DNA of 64,000 nt from Mycolicibacterium novocastrense (GTDB lineage Bacteria; Actinomycetota; Actinomycetes; Mycobacteriales; Mycobacteriaceae): positions 62,001-126,000 of the forward strand of contig NZ_BCTA01000093.1 of assembly GCF_001570485.1 (NCBI RefSeq), in the 5' to 3' direction. This document shows positions 54,200 to 62,383 of this stretch, in pieces (positions within the stretch are counted from its first letter, which is position 1; every line of letters starts with the position of its first letter). Under the pieces are notes generated by a model. The model saw nothing but the letters and a program-made list of their open reading frames with translations, ran no database searches and had not been told where the DNA came from. The translations under genes and the position numbers were made by a program.

Positions 54200-54251
54200 G
54201 AAAACTCCTTGCTACTCGCCGGTAACCCTACTCTCGCGGGTCCCGGTCGAC

Positions 54252-54764
54252 CTATTCACCGAGGAGGCGGTCGCGCAGCGCCGCGTCCTTCTGCAGCACC
54301 GTGTCGTGCAGGTCGGCCTGGAACTGTAGGACCCGCTTGCGCAGGCCCGCGTCCGCCGACCCCAGGATCCGCACCGCCAGCAAGCCCGCGTTGCGCGCGC
54401 CGCCGATCGACACCGTGGCCACCGGCACCCCGGCGGGCATCTGCACGATCGACAGCAGCGAGTCCAGGCCGTCGAGCTTGGCCAGCGGCACCGGAACGCC
54501 GATGACGGGCAGCGGGGTCGCCGACGCCACCATGCCGGGCAGATGGGCCGCCCCGCCGGCCCCGGCGATGATTACTTCGATGCCGCGGTCCGCGGCGCTC
54601 TGGGCGTACTCGAGCATGCGGACCGGTGTGCGGTGCGCGGAGACGACGCCGACCTCGAAGGGCACTTCGAACTCGGCCAGCGCGTGGGCGGCGTCCTCCA
54701 TCACCGACCAGTCGCTGTCGCTGCCCATGATCAGGCCGACCCGCGGCGCAGGAGCACTACTCAT
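54252..54764 (-). CDS. purE: N5-carboxyaminoimidazole ribonucleotide mutase
   Basis: A 170-residue PurE class I. GLIMGSDSDWSVMEDA (about 10-25), SAHRTPVRMLEYA with the catalytic His, and GAGGAAHLPGMVA are all present. It rearranges N5-CAIR to CAIR in purine synthesis. ATG 54764 overlaps the end of purK by 8 bp. Confidence 0.96.
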   Translation of the reverse strand: MSSAPAPRVGLIMGSDSDWSVMEDAAHALAEFEVPFEVGVVSAHRTPVRMLEYAQSAADRGIEVIIAGAGGAAHLPGMVASATPLPVIGVPVPLAKLDGLDSLLSIVQMPAGVPVATVSIGGARNAGLLAVRILGSADAGLRKRVLQFQADLHDTVLQKDAALRDRLLGE

Positions 54765-55977
54765 GTGGGTCCCATCCGTCCGTCCATTCCGCGTGCGATA
54801 ACCAGTGTGCCGCCCTGCCCGCGCGTTCGCGCACATCGGCGACGAACGCGTCGTCGTCAAGAGAACCGGTGGCCGCGCCCAGGACGTTGACGTGACCGAT
54901 CTTTCGCCCGGGGCGCTCGCCCTTGCCGTACAGATGCACCTTCGCGTCGGGCATCCTCGCGAACAGGTGGTGCAGCCGTTCGTCCATCGTCATCGTCGGT
55001 GTCTGTTGTGCGCCAAGCACATTGGCCATCACCGTGACTGGGACGATTTGCGCGGTGTCGCCCAGCGGATAGTCGAGCACCGCGCGCAGGTGCTGTTCGA
55101 ACTGGCTGGTGTGCGCGCCGTCCATGGTCCAGTGACCGGAGTTGTGCGGACGCATCGCGAGCTCGTTGACCAGCAGGGCGCCGTCGACGGTTTCGAACAA
55201 CTCGACGGCCAGCACCCCGACGACCCCGAGTTCGGAGGCCAGCCGCAATCCCAATTGACCGGCCGTGCAGCGCAATTCGTCATCAAGGCCCGGCGCCGGT
55301 GCGATCACCTCGACGCAGATGCCGTCGCGCTGCACGGTTTCCACCACCGGCCACGCCGCGCCCTGCCCGAACGGGGAACGCGCCACCAGCGCCGCCAGTT
55401 CGCGCCGCATCGCGACCCTCTCCTCGACCATCACGTCCGCCCCGCTGTCCAGGTAGCGCTGCGCGGCCTCACGCGCCTCGGCGACGTCGCCGGCCAGCGT
55501 GACCCCGCGGCCGTCGTAACCGCCGCGCACGGTCTTGACGACGACGGGACCGCCGATGCGTGCGGCGAACGCGTCGACGTCGGACAGGTCGTCGACCGCA
55601 GCGAACCGCGGTACCGGCGCGCCGAGCGCCTCCAGCCTGCGGCGCATCACCAGCTTGTCCTGGGCGTGGATCAGCGCCGACGGTGGCGGAGCCACGTTCA
55701 CACCGTCGGCCAGCAGCTTCTCCAGGAGTTCGGCGGGCACGTGCTCGTGGTCGAAGGTCAGCGCGTCGGCGCCGGAGGCGACACGGCGCAGCGCGTCGAG
55801 ATCGGTGTGTGTGCCCAACACCACATCCGGGCTGACCTGAGCGGCCGGGTCGCCGGCGTCGACGGCGAGGACACGCAGCGTCTGACCGAGCGCGATCGCG
55901 GCCTGATGGGTCATCCTGGCCAGCTGACCACCGCCGACCATGGCCACCACAGGCGGTCCGTTGGGGTTCTGTGACAC
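54757..55977 (-). CDS. purK: N5-carboxyaminoimidazole ribonucleotide synthase
   Basis: A 406-residue ATP-grasp enzyme. VAMVGGGQLARMTHQAAIALG at the start, VVKTVRGGYDGRGVTL for ATP, ELAMRPHNSGHWTMDGAHTSQFEQHLRA (split here) and VNVLGAA near the end are PurK hallmarks. It makes N5-CAIR from AIR, ATP and bicarbonate, feeding PurE. It is divergent from the GtrA gene. Confidence 0.96.
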   Translation of the reverse strand: MSQNPNGPPVVAMVGGGQLARMTHQAAIALGQTLRVLAVDAGDPAAQVSPDVVLGTHTDLDALRRVASGADALTFDHEHVPAELLEKLLADGVNVAPPPSALIHAQDKLVMRRRLEALGAPVPRFAAVDDLSDVDAFAARIGGPVVVKTVRGGYDGRGVTLAGDVAEAREAAQRYLDSGADVMVEERVAMRRELAALVARSPFGQGAAWPVVETVQRDGICVEVIAPAPGLDDELRCTAGQLGLRLASELGVVGVLAVELFETVDGALLVNELAMRPHNSGHWTMDGAHTSQFEQHLRAVLDYPLGDTAQIVPVTVMANVLGAQQTPTMTMDERLHHLFARMPDAKVHLYGKGERPGRKIGHVNVLGAATGSLDDDAFVADVRERAGRAAHWLSHAEWTDGWDPHE

Positions 55978-56080
55978 GTCCTCATGGTGTCATGACCACG
56001 CGGTGGGCCTGGTCCCCGTGTATCGGCTGGGACCTGCATGAGTACACGTAGAGTGCGGTATTTCCGTACACTGCCCTGTT

Positions 56081-56758
56081 GTGTCCTTTACCGATGCGAC
56101 GATCGCGCGGCTGCCCGGTCCGGTACGGCCGTACTTCGAGCGGCATCACGAACTGATCAAGTTCGCGATCGTCGGCGCGACGACGTTCATCATCGACACG
56201 TCGGTCTTTTACACGCTCAAGCTCACCGTTCTCGAGCCCAAGCCGGTGACGGCCAAGATCATCGCCGGCATCGTCGCGGTGATCGCGTCCTACATCCTGA
56301 ACCGCGAATGGAGCTTCCGGGACCGCGGTGGACGGGAGCGTCATCACGAGGCGCTGCTGTTCTTCGGCGTCAGCGGGGTCGGCGTGCTGCTGAGCATGGC
56401 CCCGCTGTGGATCTCCAGCTACGTGTTGATGCTGCGGGTGCCCGAAGTCAGCCTGACGGTGGAGAACATCGCCGACTTCATCTCTGCCTACATCATCGGC
56501 AACCTGCTGCAGATGGCGTTCCGGTTCTGGGCGTTTCGGCGCTGGGTGTTTCCCGACGAGTTCGGCCGCAATCCGGACCGGGCGATGGAGTCGCTCACCG
56601 CGGGTGGGCTCGCCGAACTCCTCGAGGACCATCACGAGGGCGTCGCCGCCGAGCACGCCGAAGGGAACGTCACCCCGCTGCGCCGCCCCGGCCGCCGCAC
56701 CGGCCGCGCCGCTCAGCTGGGCGACTCCTCCGAGCCCAGGGTGTCGAAGACCTCGTGA
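56081..56758 (+). CDS. GtrA-family membrane protein (Rv3277-like)
   Basis: A 225-residue protein with four hydrophobic segments (about 27-45, 58-75, 89-110 and 125-150). FAIVGATTFIIDTSVFYTL and ILNREWSFRDRG are GtrA motifs. GtrA-type proteins help move polyprenyl-linked sugars across the membrane, so a role in envelope polysaccharides is plausible (inference). GTG 56081 has TACACT 8 bases upstream. Its last 46 bases overlap the end of the convergent PH-domain gene. Confidence 0.85.
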   Translation: MSFTDATIARLPGPVRPYFERHHELIKFAIVGATTFIIDTSVFYTLKLTVLEPKPVTAKIIAGIVAVIASYILNREWSFRDRGGRERHHEALLFFGVSGVGVLLSMAPLWISSYVLMLRVPEVSLTVENIADFISAYIIGNLLQMAFRFWAFRRWVFPDEFGRNPDRAMESLTAGGLAELLEDHHEGVAAEHAEGNVTPLRRPGRRTGRAAQLGDSSEPRVSKTS

Positions 56759-57231
56759 TACAGCAGCGAGTGGACCCGTTCCACTCGCGGGATGTCGTGA
56801 AACTCGAGCGGGTCCTGCGCCGCTGACTCGATGATCAACGTGCCGGTCCGCAGCATGCGGTCCAGCAGCCCGTGCCGAAACTCGACGCTGTTGATTCGCG
56901 CCAGCGGGATGTCGATACCCGAGCGGGTCAGCACCCCGTGCCGGAACATCACCCGCCGGTCGGTGATCACGAAGTGCGTCGTCCACCAATTCAGGAACGG
57001 CCAGATCGTCAGCCACCCGACGACCACCAGCCAGATCGCACCGATCACGATCAGCACGACGTTGCGGGCCGTCTGATCCCAATCCATCGTGTTGACGTAT
57101 CCGGCGCCGAACGCGGCCAGCGCCGTCACCAGCAGCAACACCAGGACCGGCCCGATGAGCCGTTTCCAATGCGGATGGCGGTGAAGCACCACCTGCTCGT
57201 CGGAGGCGAGCACATTGTCGGGGTAACCCAT
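56713..57231 (-). CDS. PH-domain membrane protein (Rv3278c-like)
   Basis: A 172-residue protein: two transmembrane helices (about 25-43 and 57-80), then a bacterial PH domain (FVITDRRVMFRHGVLTRSG and DIPLARINSVEFRHG). This is the YdbS/bPH2 type; function not established. It follows birA on the same strand but has its own -10-like TAAGGT. Confidence 0.85.
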   Translation of the reverse strand: MGYPDNVLASDEQVVLHRHPHWKRLIGPVLVLLLVTALAAFGAGYVNTMDWDQTARNVVLIVIGAIWLVVVGWLTIWPFLNWWTTHFVITDRRVMFRHGVLTRSGIDIPLARINSVEFRHGLLDRMLRTGTLIIESAAQDPLEFHDIPRVERVHSLLYHEVFDTLGSEESPS

Positions 57232-57237
57232 GCGATG

Positions 57238-57243
57238 ACCTTA
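57238..57243 (-). promoter_or_regulatory. Leaderless-type -10 element before the PH-domain gene
   Basis: TAAGGT on the minus strand, 6 bases before the ATG at 57231. It lies between the birA stop and this gene. Confidence 0.45.
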
Positions 57244-57251
57244 AAGCGAAA

Positions 57252-58058
57252 TCACTGGTCGGGCCGGAGATGGACGATGTCGCCTGCGGAGACCGTCACC
57301 GACCGGCCGTCGGCCTCGATGACCAGCCGGCCCTGCTCGTCGACGTCTCGCGCCACGCCGACGACCTCCTGATCCCCGGGCAGCACGGCACGGACCCGCT
57401 GCCCCAGCGTGAGGCTGCGGGCGCGGTAATCGGCGGCAAGGCCGGCGTCGGCGCCTGCGGCACGGGCCCAGGATTCGACGCGGTTGCCCAGTTCGTGCAG
57501 GAGCCGGACGAGCAGACGTTGCCGGTCGGGCGCCGGGACGCCGAGGTCCACCAGCGATGTAACCCCCTCGACGCCGATGTCCTCGCCGCGCAGCGAGACG
57601 TTGAGCCCGACGCCGATCACGACGGCCTGTTGACCGCCGGCGACCTCGGCCAGGATCCCCGCCAGCTTGCCGCCTCCGGCGAGGACGTCGTTGGGCCACT
57701 TCAGGCCCGCGGTCACACCCGTGTCGGCCACCGCGTCGACGACGGCGACCCCGGTCGCCAGCGGCAGCCACCCCCACGCGGAGCTGGGCACCCCGGTCGC
57801 GTCGAGGCCCACCGACACCGTGATCTGCGCGTACGGCACCGCCGACCAGCTGCGGCCCCGGCGGCCACGGCCCGCGGTCTGGTTCTCGGCGATCAGCACG
57901 GCGCCGGCGATGGGCTCGCCGCGCCCGGCGGCCGCGATCAGGTCGGCGTTGGTCGAGCCGGTCTCGGCCACCACGTCGATCCGCCGCCACACGCGCGAAC
58001 CGGCGAACACCTGCTCCCGCAACGCCTCGACATCAAGGGGAGCCCGGTGCGCGGTCAT
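57252..58058 (-). CDS. birA: Biotin-[acetyl-CoA-carboxylase] ligase
   Basis: A 268-residue biotin protein ligase without an N-terminal DNA-binding domain. GSTNADLI, the biotinyl-AMP loop GRGRRGRSW (about 65-73), KWPNDVL and GKLAGILAEV mark the catalytic domain; a small C-terminal domain follows. It would biotinylate AccA3, encoded at the right end of the window. Divergent from accD5. Confidence 0.95.
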   Translation of the reverse strand: MTAHRAPLDVEALREQVFAGSRVWRRIDVVAETGSTNADLIAAAGRGEPIAGAVLIAENQTAGRGRRGRSWSAVPYAQITVSVGLDATGVPSSAWGWLPLATGVAVVDAVADTGVTAGLKWPNDVLAGGGKLAGILAEVAGGQQAVVIGVGLNVSLRGEDIGVEGVTSLVDLGVPAPDRQRLLVRLLHELGNRVESWARAAGADAGLAADYRARSLTLGQRVRAVLPGDQEVVGVARDVDEQGRLVIEADGRSVTVSAGDIVHLRPDQ

Positions 58059-58200
58059 CGGAATCGGACTCCCATCTTCGGACTCGTTCGGCCCTCACTA
58101 CTACCACCGACGGCTGCGCGCGCGGTGCGCAAGGCAGCTTAAGGGGACCTTAAGGACGCGCCGTCGGTCGCGCACCGGGCGTTCGTTAGCATCGACCACC

Positions 58201-59841
58201 ATGACCTCCGTTCAGAAGCCGTCGGTCGAGCCGTCAGGCGAACACGAGATCGACATCCACACCACCGCGGGCAAGCTGGCCGATCTGCGCAGGCGCACCG
58301 AGGAGACCTTGCACCCGGTCGGCGAGGAAGCTGTCGAGAAGACACACGCCAAAGGCAAGCTCACCGCTCGCGAACGCATCCTGGCGTTGCTCGACGAGGG
58401 GTCCTTCGTCGAACTGGACGCGCTGGCCCGTCACCGCAGCACCAACTTCGGGATGGAGGCCAACCGCCCGCTCGGTGACGGCGTGGTGACCGGTTACGGC
58501 ACCATCGACGGCCGCGAGGTGTGCATCTTCAGCCAGGACGCGACGGTCTTCGGCGGCAGCCTCGGCGAGGTGTACGGCGAGAAGATCGTCAAGGTCCAGG
58601 AACTCGCGATCAAGACCGGCAGGCCGTTGATCGGCATCAACGACGGTGCGGGCGCGCGCATCCAAGAGGGCGTCGTCTCACTTGGCTTGTACAGCAACAT
58701 CTTCCACAACAACATCCTGGCCTCCGGCGTGATCCCGCAGATCTCGCTGATCATGGGCGCCGCGGCGGGCGGCCATGTGTACTCCCCCGCGCTGACCGAC
58801 TTCGTGATCATGGTCGACCAGACCAGCCAGATGTTCATCACCGGACCCGACGTCATCAAGACCGTCACCGGTGAAGAGGTCACGATGGAGGAACTCGGCG
58901 GCGCGCACACCCACATGGCGAAGTCGGGGCTGGCGCACTATGTGGCCTCCGGCGAGCAGGACGCGTTCGACTATGTGCGCGAACTGCTTTCGTACCTGCC
59001 GAGCAACAACTACGCCGATCCGCCGCGCTACCCGGAGGCGGTGCCCGAGGGGCCGATCGAGGACAACCTCACCGACGAGGACATCGAGCTGGACACCCTG
59101 ATTCCGGACTCCCCGAACCAGCCCTACGACATGCACGAGGTCATCACCCGCATCCTCGACGAGGACGAGTTCCTCGAGGTGCAGGCCGGCTACGCGCAGA
59201 ACATCATCGTCGGGTTCGGCCGCATCGAGGGCCGCCCGGTCGGAATCGTGGCCAACCAGCCGACCCAGTTCGCCGGCTGCCTGGACATCAACGCCTCGGA
59301 GAAGGCCGCGCGGTTCATCCGGACCTGTGACTGCTTCAACGTCCCGATCGTGATGCTGGTCGACGTGCCGGGCTTCCTGCCGGGCACCGGCCAGGAGTAC
59401 AACGGCATCATCCGGCGCGGCGCCAAGCTGCTCTACGCCTACGGCGAGGCCACCGTCGCCAAGATCACCGTGATCACCCGCAAGGCCTACGGCGGCGCCT
59501 ACTGCGTCATGGGGTCCAAGGAGATGGGCGCCGACGTGAACGTCGCCTGGCCGACCGCGCAGATCGCGGTGATGGGCGCCTCGGGCGCCGTGGGCTTCGT
59601 GTACCGCAGCAAGCTCAAGGAAGCGGCCAAGAACGGGGAGGACGTCGACTCGTTGCGCCTGGAGCTGCAGCAGGAGTACGAGGACACGCTGGTCAACCCG
59701 TACATCGCGGCCGAACGCGGTTACGTCGACGCGGTCATCCCGCCGTCGCACACGCGCGGCTACGTCGCGAACGCATTGAGGCTGCTGGAACGCAAGATCA
59801 CGCAGATTCCGCCCAAGAAGCACGGGAACATTCCACTGTGA
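58201..59841 (+). CDS. accD5: Acyl-CoA carboxylase beta subunit AccD5
   Basis: A 546-residue carboxyltransferase. The N-half has ERILALLDEGSFVELDALAR, GTIDGREVCIFSQDATVFGG, INDGAGARIQEGV and MGAAAGGHVYSPALTDF. The C-half has QFAGCLDINASEKAARFIR, VDVPGFLPGTGQEYNGI and RKAYGGAYCVMGSK. With AccA3 and AccE5 it forms the mycobacterial propionyl/acetyl-CoA carboxylase that makes methylmalonyl- and malonyl-CoA. ATG 58201 has TAGCAT 8 bases upstream. Its stop overlaps accE5. Confidence 0.96.
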   Translation: MTSVQKPSVEPSGEHEIDIHTTAGKLADLRRRTEETLHPVGEEAVEKTHAKGKLTARERILALLDEGSFVELDALARHRSTNFGMEANRPLGDGVVTGYGTIDGREVCIFSQDATVFGGSLGEVYGEKIVKVQELAIKTGRPLIGINDGAGARIQEGVVSLGLYSNIFHNNILASGVIPQISLIMGAAAGGHVYSPALTDFVIMVDQTSQMFITGPDVIKTVTGEEVTMEELGGAHTHMAKSGLAHYVASGEQDAFDYVRELLSYLPSNNYADPPRYPEAVPEGPIEDNLTDEDIELDTLIPDSPNQPYDMHEVITRILDEDEFLEVQAGYAQNIIVGFGRIEGRPVGIVANQPTQFAGCLDINASEKAARFIRTCDCFNVPIVMLVDVPGFLPGTGQEYNGIIRRGAKLLYAYGEATVAKITVITRKAYGGAYCVMGSKEMGADVNVAWPTAQIAVMGASGAVGFVYRSKLKEAAKNGEDVDSLRLELQQEYEDTLVNPYIAAERGYVDAVIPPSHTRGYVANALRLLERKITQIPPKKHGNIPL

Positions 59842-59945
59842 GCGGTGCGAACGATTCAGCCACTGTGAGCGGTGCGAACAATTCAGCCACTGTGAGCGGG
59901 GCGAACAATCCAACTCCTGTGAGCGGGGATTCAGCGAACACGAGC
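59838..59945 (+). repeat. 27-bp tandem repeats at the accD5/accE5 junction
   Basis: Three full copies begin at 59838, 59865 and 59892, with a partial fourth at 59919. Each starts GTGAGCGG and encodes VSGAN(D/N)SAT or a variant. The first GTGA is the accD5 stop/accE5 start overlap, so the repeat duplicates the initiation site itself. Confidence 0.9.
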
Positions 59946-60200
59946 GACGTGGAGGCCGACGTGACGGACAGCGGCGCGCAGCAGGATCACGAGGCGCACA
60001 TCCAGGTCGTCAGGGGTGAGCCCAGCACCGACGAGCTCGCAGCGCTGATCGCGGTGCTCGCCGCCGCGTCGAGCGCGCCGTCCGAACCGCGCGAGCAGGA
60101 AGAGAACCTCTGGGGTCATCCGGTGGACCGGCTGCGGTACACGCCGTTCAGCTGGCAGCGGGTGACGCTCGTGGAACGGGCACACATGCGCCGTCGATGA
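59838..60200 (+). CDS. accE5: Acyl-CoA carboxylase epsilon subunit AccE5
   Basis: A 120-residue epsilon subunit. The C-terminal part (about 54-120) matches AccE: HIQVVRGEPSTDELAALIAVLAA, and the end WGHPVDRLRYTPFSWQ. The first 36 residues are low-complexity 9-residue repeats. The subunit strengthens the AccA3-AccD5 complex. GTG 59838 is annotated, but GTGs at 59865, 59892 and 59919 are in frame and preceded by the same sequence. maf overlaps its stop (ATGA). Confidence 0.88.
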   Translation: MSGANDSATVSGANNSATVSGANNPTPVSGDSANTSDVEADVTDSGAQQDHEAHIQVVRGEPSTDELAALIAVLAAASSAPSEPREQEENLWGHPVDRLRYTPFSWQRVTLVERAHMRRR

Positions 60201-60838
60201 CGCGCGTCGTCCTCGCCTCGGCATCGTCCGGACGCCGAAAGGTGTTGCGGCAGGCCGGAATCGATCCTCTGATCGTGGTGTCCGGTGTCGACGAGGACGC
60301 AGTCGTCGCCGGGCTTGACGACGCGGCGACACCCGCGCAGGTGACGGTCGCCCTCGCCACGGCCAAGGCCGACGCGGTGGTCGCCGAACTCGATCCGACG
60401 GTCGGTGCCGACTGCGTCGTGATCGGCTGCGATTCCATGCTGTTCCGCGACGGGACGTTGGCCGGCAAGCCCGCGACGGCGGAGGCAGCGCTTGCCGGCT
60501 GGCAGCAGATGGCCGGCTCGTCCGGTCAGCTCCACACGGGGCACTGCGTGATCCGCTTGCAGCACAACAGGGTTGTGTGCCGGCTCGCCGAGGCGGAGTT
60601 CACCACCGTGCACTTCGCGTCGCCGTCGAGGGCCGATCTGGAGGCCTACGTCGCCAGCGGGGAGCCGACGGCGGTGGCGGGAGGGTTCACCCTCGACGGT
60701 CTGGGCGGCTGGTTCATCGACGGCGTGGTTGGTGACCCGTCGTCGGTGATCGGCATCGGGCTGCCCCTGGTCCGTGGCATGTTCGAGCGCGCCGGGCTGT
60801 CGTTGGCGGACCTGTGGCGCGATAACCCCCTCACCTGA
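60197..60838 (+). CDS. maf: Maf-like nucleotide pyrophosphatase
   Basis: A 213-residue Maf protein. VLASASSGRRKVLRQAGI at the N-terminus with the SSGRR motif, CDSMLFRDGTLAGKP with the catalytic Asp, and PTAVAGGFTLDGLGG are typical. Family members hydrolyse non-canonical or canonical nucleoside triphosphates and affect septation. It overlaps accE5 by 4 bp. Confidence 0.92.
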   Translation: MTRVVLASASSGRRKVLRQAGIDPLIVVSGVDEDAVVAGLDDAATPAQVTVALATAKADAVVAELDPTVGADCVVIGCDSMLFRDGTLAGKPATAEAALAGWQQMAGSSGQLHTGHCVIRLQHNRVVCRLAEAEFTTVHFASPSRADLEAYVASGEPTAVAGGFTLDGLGGWFIDGVVGDPSSVIGIGLPLVRGMFERAGLSLADLWRDNPLT

Positions 60839-60862
60839 TCCCACGCGGCACGCCCGCCTCGG

Positions 60863-60868
60863 TAGGCT
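60863..60868 (+). promoter_or_regulatory. Leaderless-type -10 element before sseA
   Basis: TAGGCT, 7 bases, then the GTG at 60876; no Shine-Dalgarno site. Confidence 0.5.
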
Positions 60869-60875
60869 CGGGTTT

Positions 60876-61772
60876 GTGCCTCTGCCTGCCGATCCAGACC
60901 CCGCCCTGCAGTCATACGCCCATCCCGAGCGCCTGGTCACCGCCGACTGGTTGTCGGCGAACCTGGGCCGGCCGGGACTGGCCATCGTGGAGTCCGACGA
61001 GGACGTGCTGCTCTACGACACCGGTCACATACCGGGTGCGGTCAAGATCGACTGGCACACCGACCTGAACGATCCCCACGTGCGCGACTACATCACCGGC
61101 AAACAGTTCGCCGACCTGATGAACCGCAAGGGCATCTCCCGCGACGACACGGTGGTGATCTACGGCGACAAGAGCAACTGGTGGGCGGCATACGCGCTCT
61201 GGGTGTTCACGCTGTTCGGCCACCCCGACGTCCGGCTGCTCAACGGCGGTCGCGACCTGTGGATCTCCGACGGCCGCGAGACCACGCTCGACGTGCCGAA
61301 CAAGACAAGCACCGGCTACCCCGTCGTCGAGCGCGACGACGCGCCGATCCGCGCGTTCAAGGAGGACGTGCTCGGCGCGCTCGGGAAAGCGCCCCTGATC
61401 GACGTCCGCTCGCCGCAGGAGTACACCGGGGAACGCACCCATATGCCCGACTATCCCGAGGAGGGCGCGCTGCGGGGCGGCCACATACCCACCGCACGTT
61501 CGATTCCGTGGGCCAAGGCGGCCGACGACAGCGGCCGGTTCCGCAGCCGTGCCGAACTCGAGGAGCTGTACGGCTTCCTGACTCCGGACGACGAGACGAT
61601 CGTCTACTGCCGCATCGGTGAGCGTTCGAGCCACACCTGGTTCGTGCTGACCCATCTGCTGGGCCTGCCCGGCGTCCGCAACTACGACGGTTCGTGGACC
61701 GAATGGGGCAACGCGGTCCGGGTGCCCGTCACCGCCGGGTCCGAACCAGGGGATGTGCCGGGCTCCTCATGA
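60876..61772 (+). CDS. sseA: Thiosulfate sulfurtransferase SseA
   Basis: A 298-residue protein with two rhodanese domains. The N-terminal domain (about 20-140) has TGHIPGAVKIDWHTDL and lacks the catalytic Cys. The C-terminal domain (about 150-285) has PLIDVRSPQEYTG, GGHIPTARSIPW and the active loop YCRIGERSSHTW. It transfers sulfur to thiols or proteins. GTG 60876 gives the length close to the M. tuberculosis protein. The sufE-like ATG overlaps its stop. Confidence 0.93.
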   Translation: MPLPADPDPALQSYAHPERLVTADWLSANLGRPGLAIVESDEDVLLYDTGHIPGAVKIDWHTDLNDPHVRDYITGKQFADLMNRKGISRDDTVVIYGDKSNWWAAYALWVFTLFGHPDVRLLNGGRDLWISDGRETTLDVPNKTSTGYPVVERDDAPIRAFKEDVLGALGKAPLIDVRSPQEYTGERTHMPDYPEEGALRGGHIPTARSIPWAKAADDSGRFRSRAELEELYGFLTPDDETIVYCRIGERSSHTWFVLTHLLGLPGVRNYDGSWTEWGNAVRVPVTAGSEPGDVPGSS

Positions 61773-62182
61773 GTGCAATGCCGGCCGCGCTGGCGGAGGT
61801 GGTGTCGGACTTCAAAGAGGTGCAGGGACAGGACAAGCTGCAACTGCTTCTGGAGTTCGCCAACGAGCTGCCTGCGCTGCCCGCCGACCTCGAAGAGGCC
61901 GCGATGGAACCGGTGCCCGAATGCCAGTCGCCGTTGTTCCTCCACGTCGACGCCGACAACCGCGAGCATGTCCGGCTGTACTTCAGCGCGCCCGCCGAAG
62001 CGCCGACGACACGGGGGTTCGCCGCGATCCTGGCTGCGGGTCTGGACGACCACTCCGCCGACGAGATCCTGGCCGTGCCCGACGACTTCTACTCCGAGTT
62101 GGGGCTCGCCGCTTTGATCAGCCCGCTGCGGCTGCGCGGGATGTCGGCGATGCTGGCCCGCATCAAGAAGCGGCTGCGCTGA
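61769..62182 (+). CDS. SufE-like sulfur-transfer protein (Rv3284-like)
   Basis: A 137-residue SufE-family protein. QDKLQLLLEFANELPALP (about 20-37) and VPECQSPLFLHVD, holding the sulfur-accepting Cys, then PTTRGFAAILAAGLDDHSADEILAVP and LSPLRLRGM-like end (ISPLRLRGMSAML) are typical. It probably accepts persulfide sulfur; coupling with sseA (ATGA overlap) suggests joint sulfur trafficking (inference). Confidence 0.88.
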   Translation: MSAMPAALAEVVSDFKEVQGQDKLQLLLEFANELPALPADLEEAAMEPVPECQSPLFLHVDADNREHVRLYFSAPAEAPTTRGFAAILAAGLDDHSADEILAVPDDFYSELGLAALISPLRLRGMSAMLARIKKRLR

Positions 62183-62383
62183 CGCCCACTGCCGAGCGAT
62201 CACCGGTGTACAGAATGCGGGGCCGAGAACGTACCTGGGTGAGCGCCCGCGGATCCGTGGCAGCAGCTGCCGTTTATTACTCGCGGGTATAGGGACCGGC
62301 TCGCCGAGACCTCAGCAGGGCCGCATAAACTCCGTCCGTTAGATTCTTAAAGACGTTTCTTAGACATGCCACCAGGAGGCGCA

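Noticed and set aside
58678..59913. A 411-codon open frame opposite accD5
   Set aside because: Shadow frame with no domain; its N-terminal repeats only mirror the 27-bp repeats.
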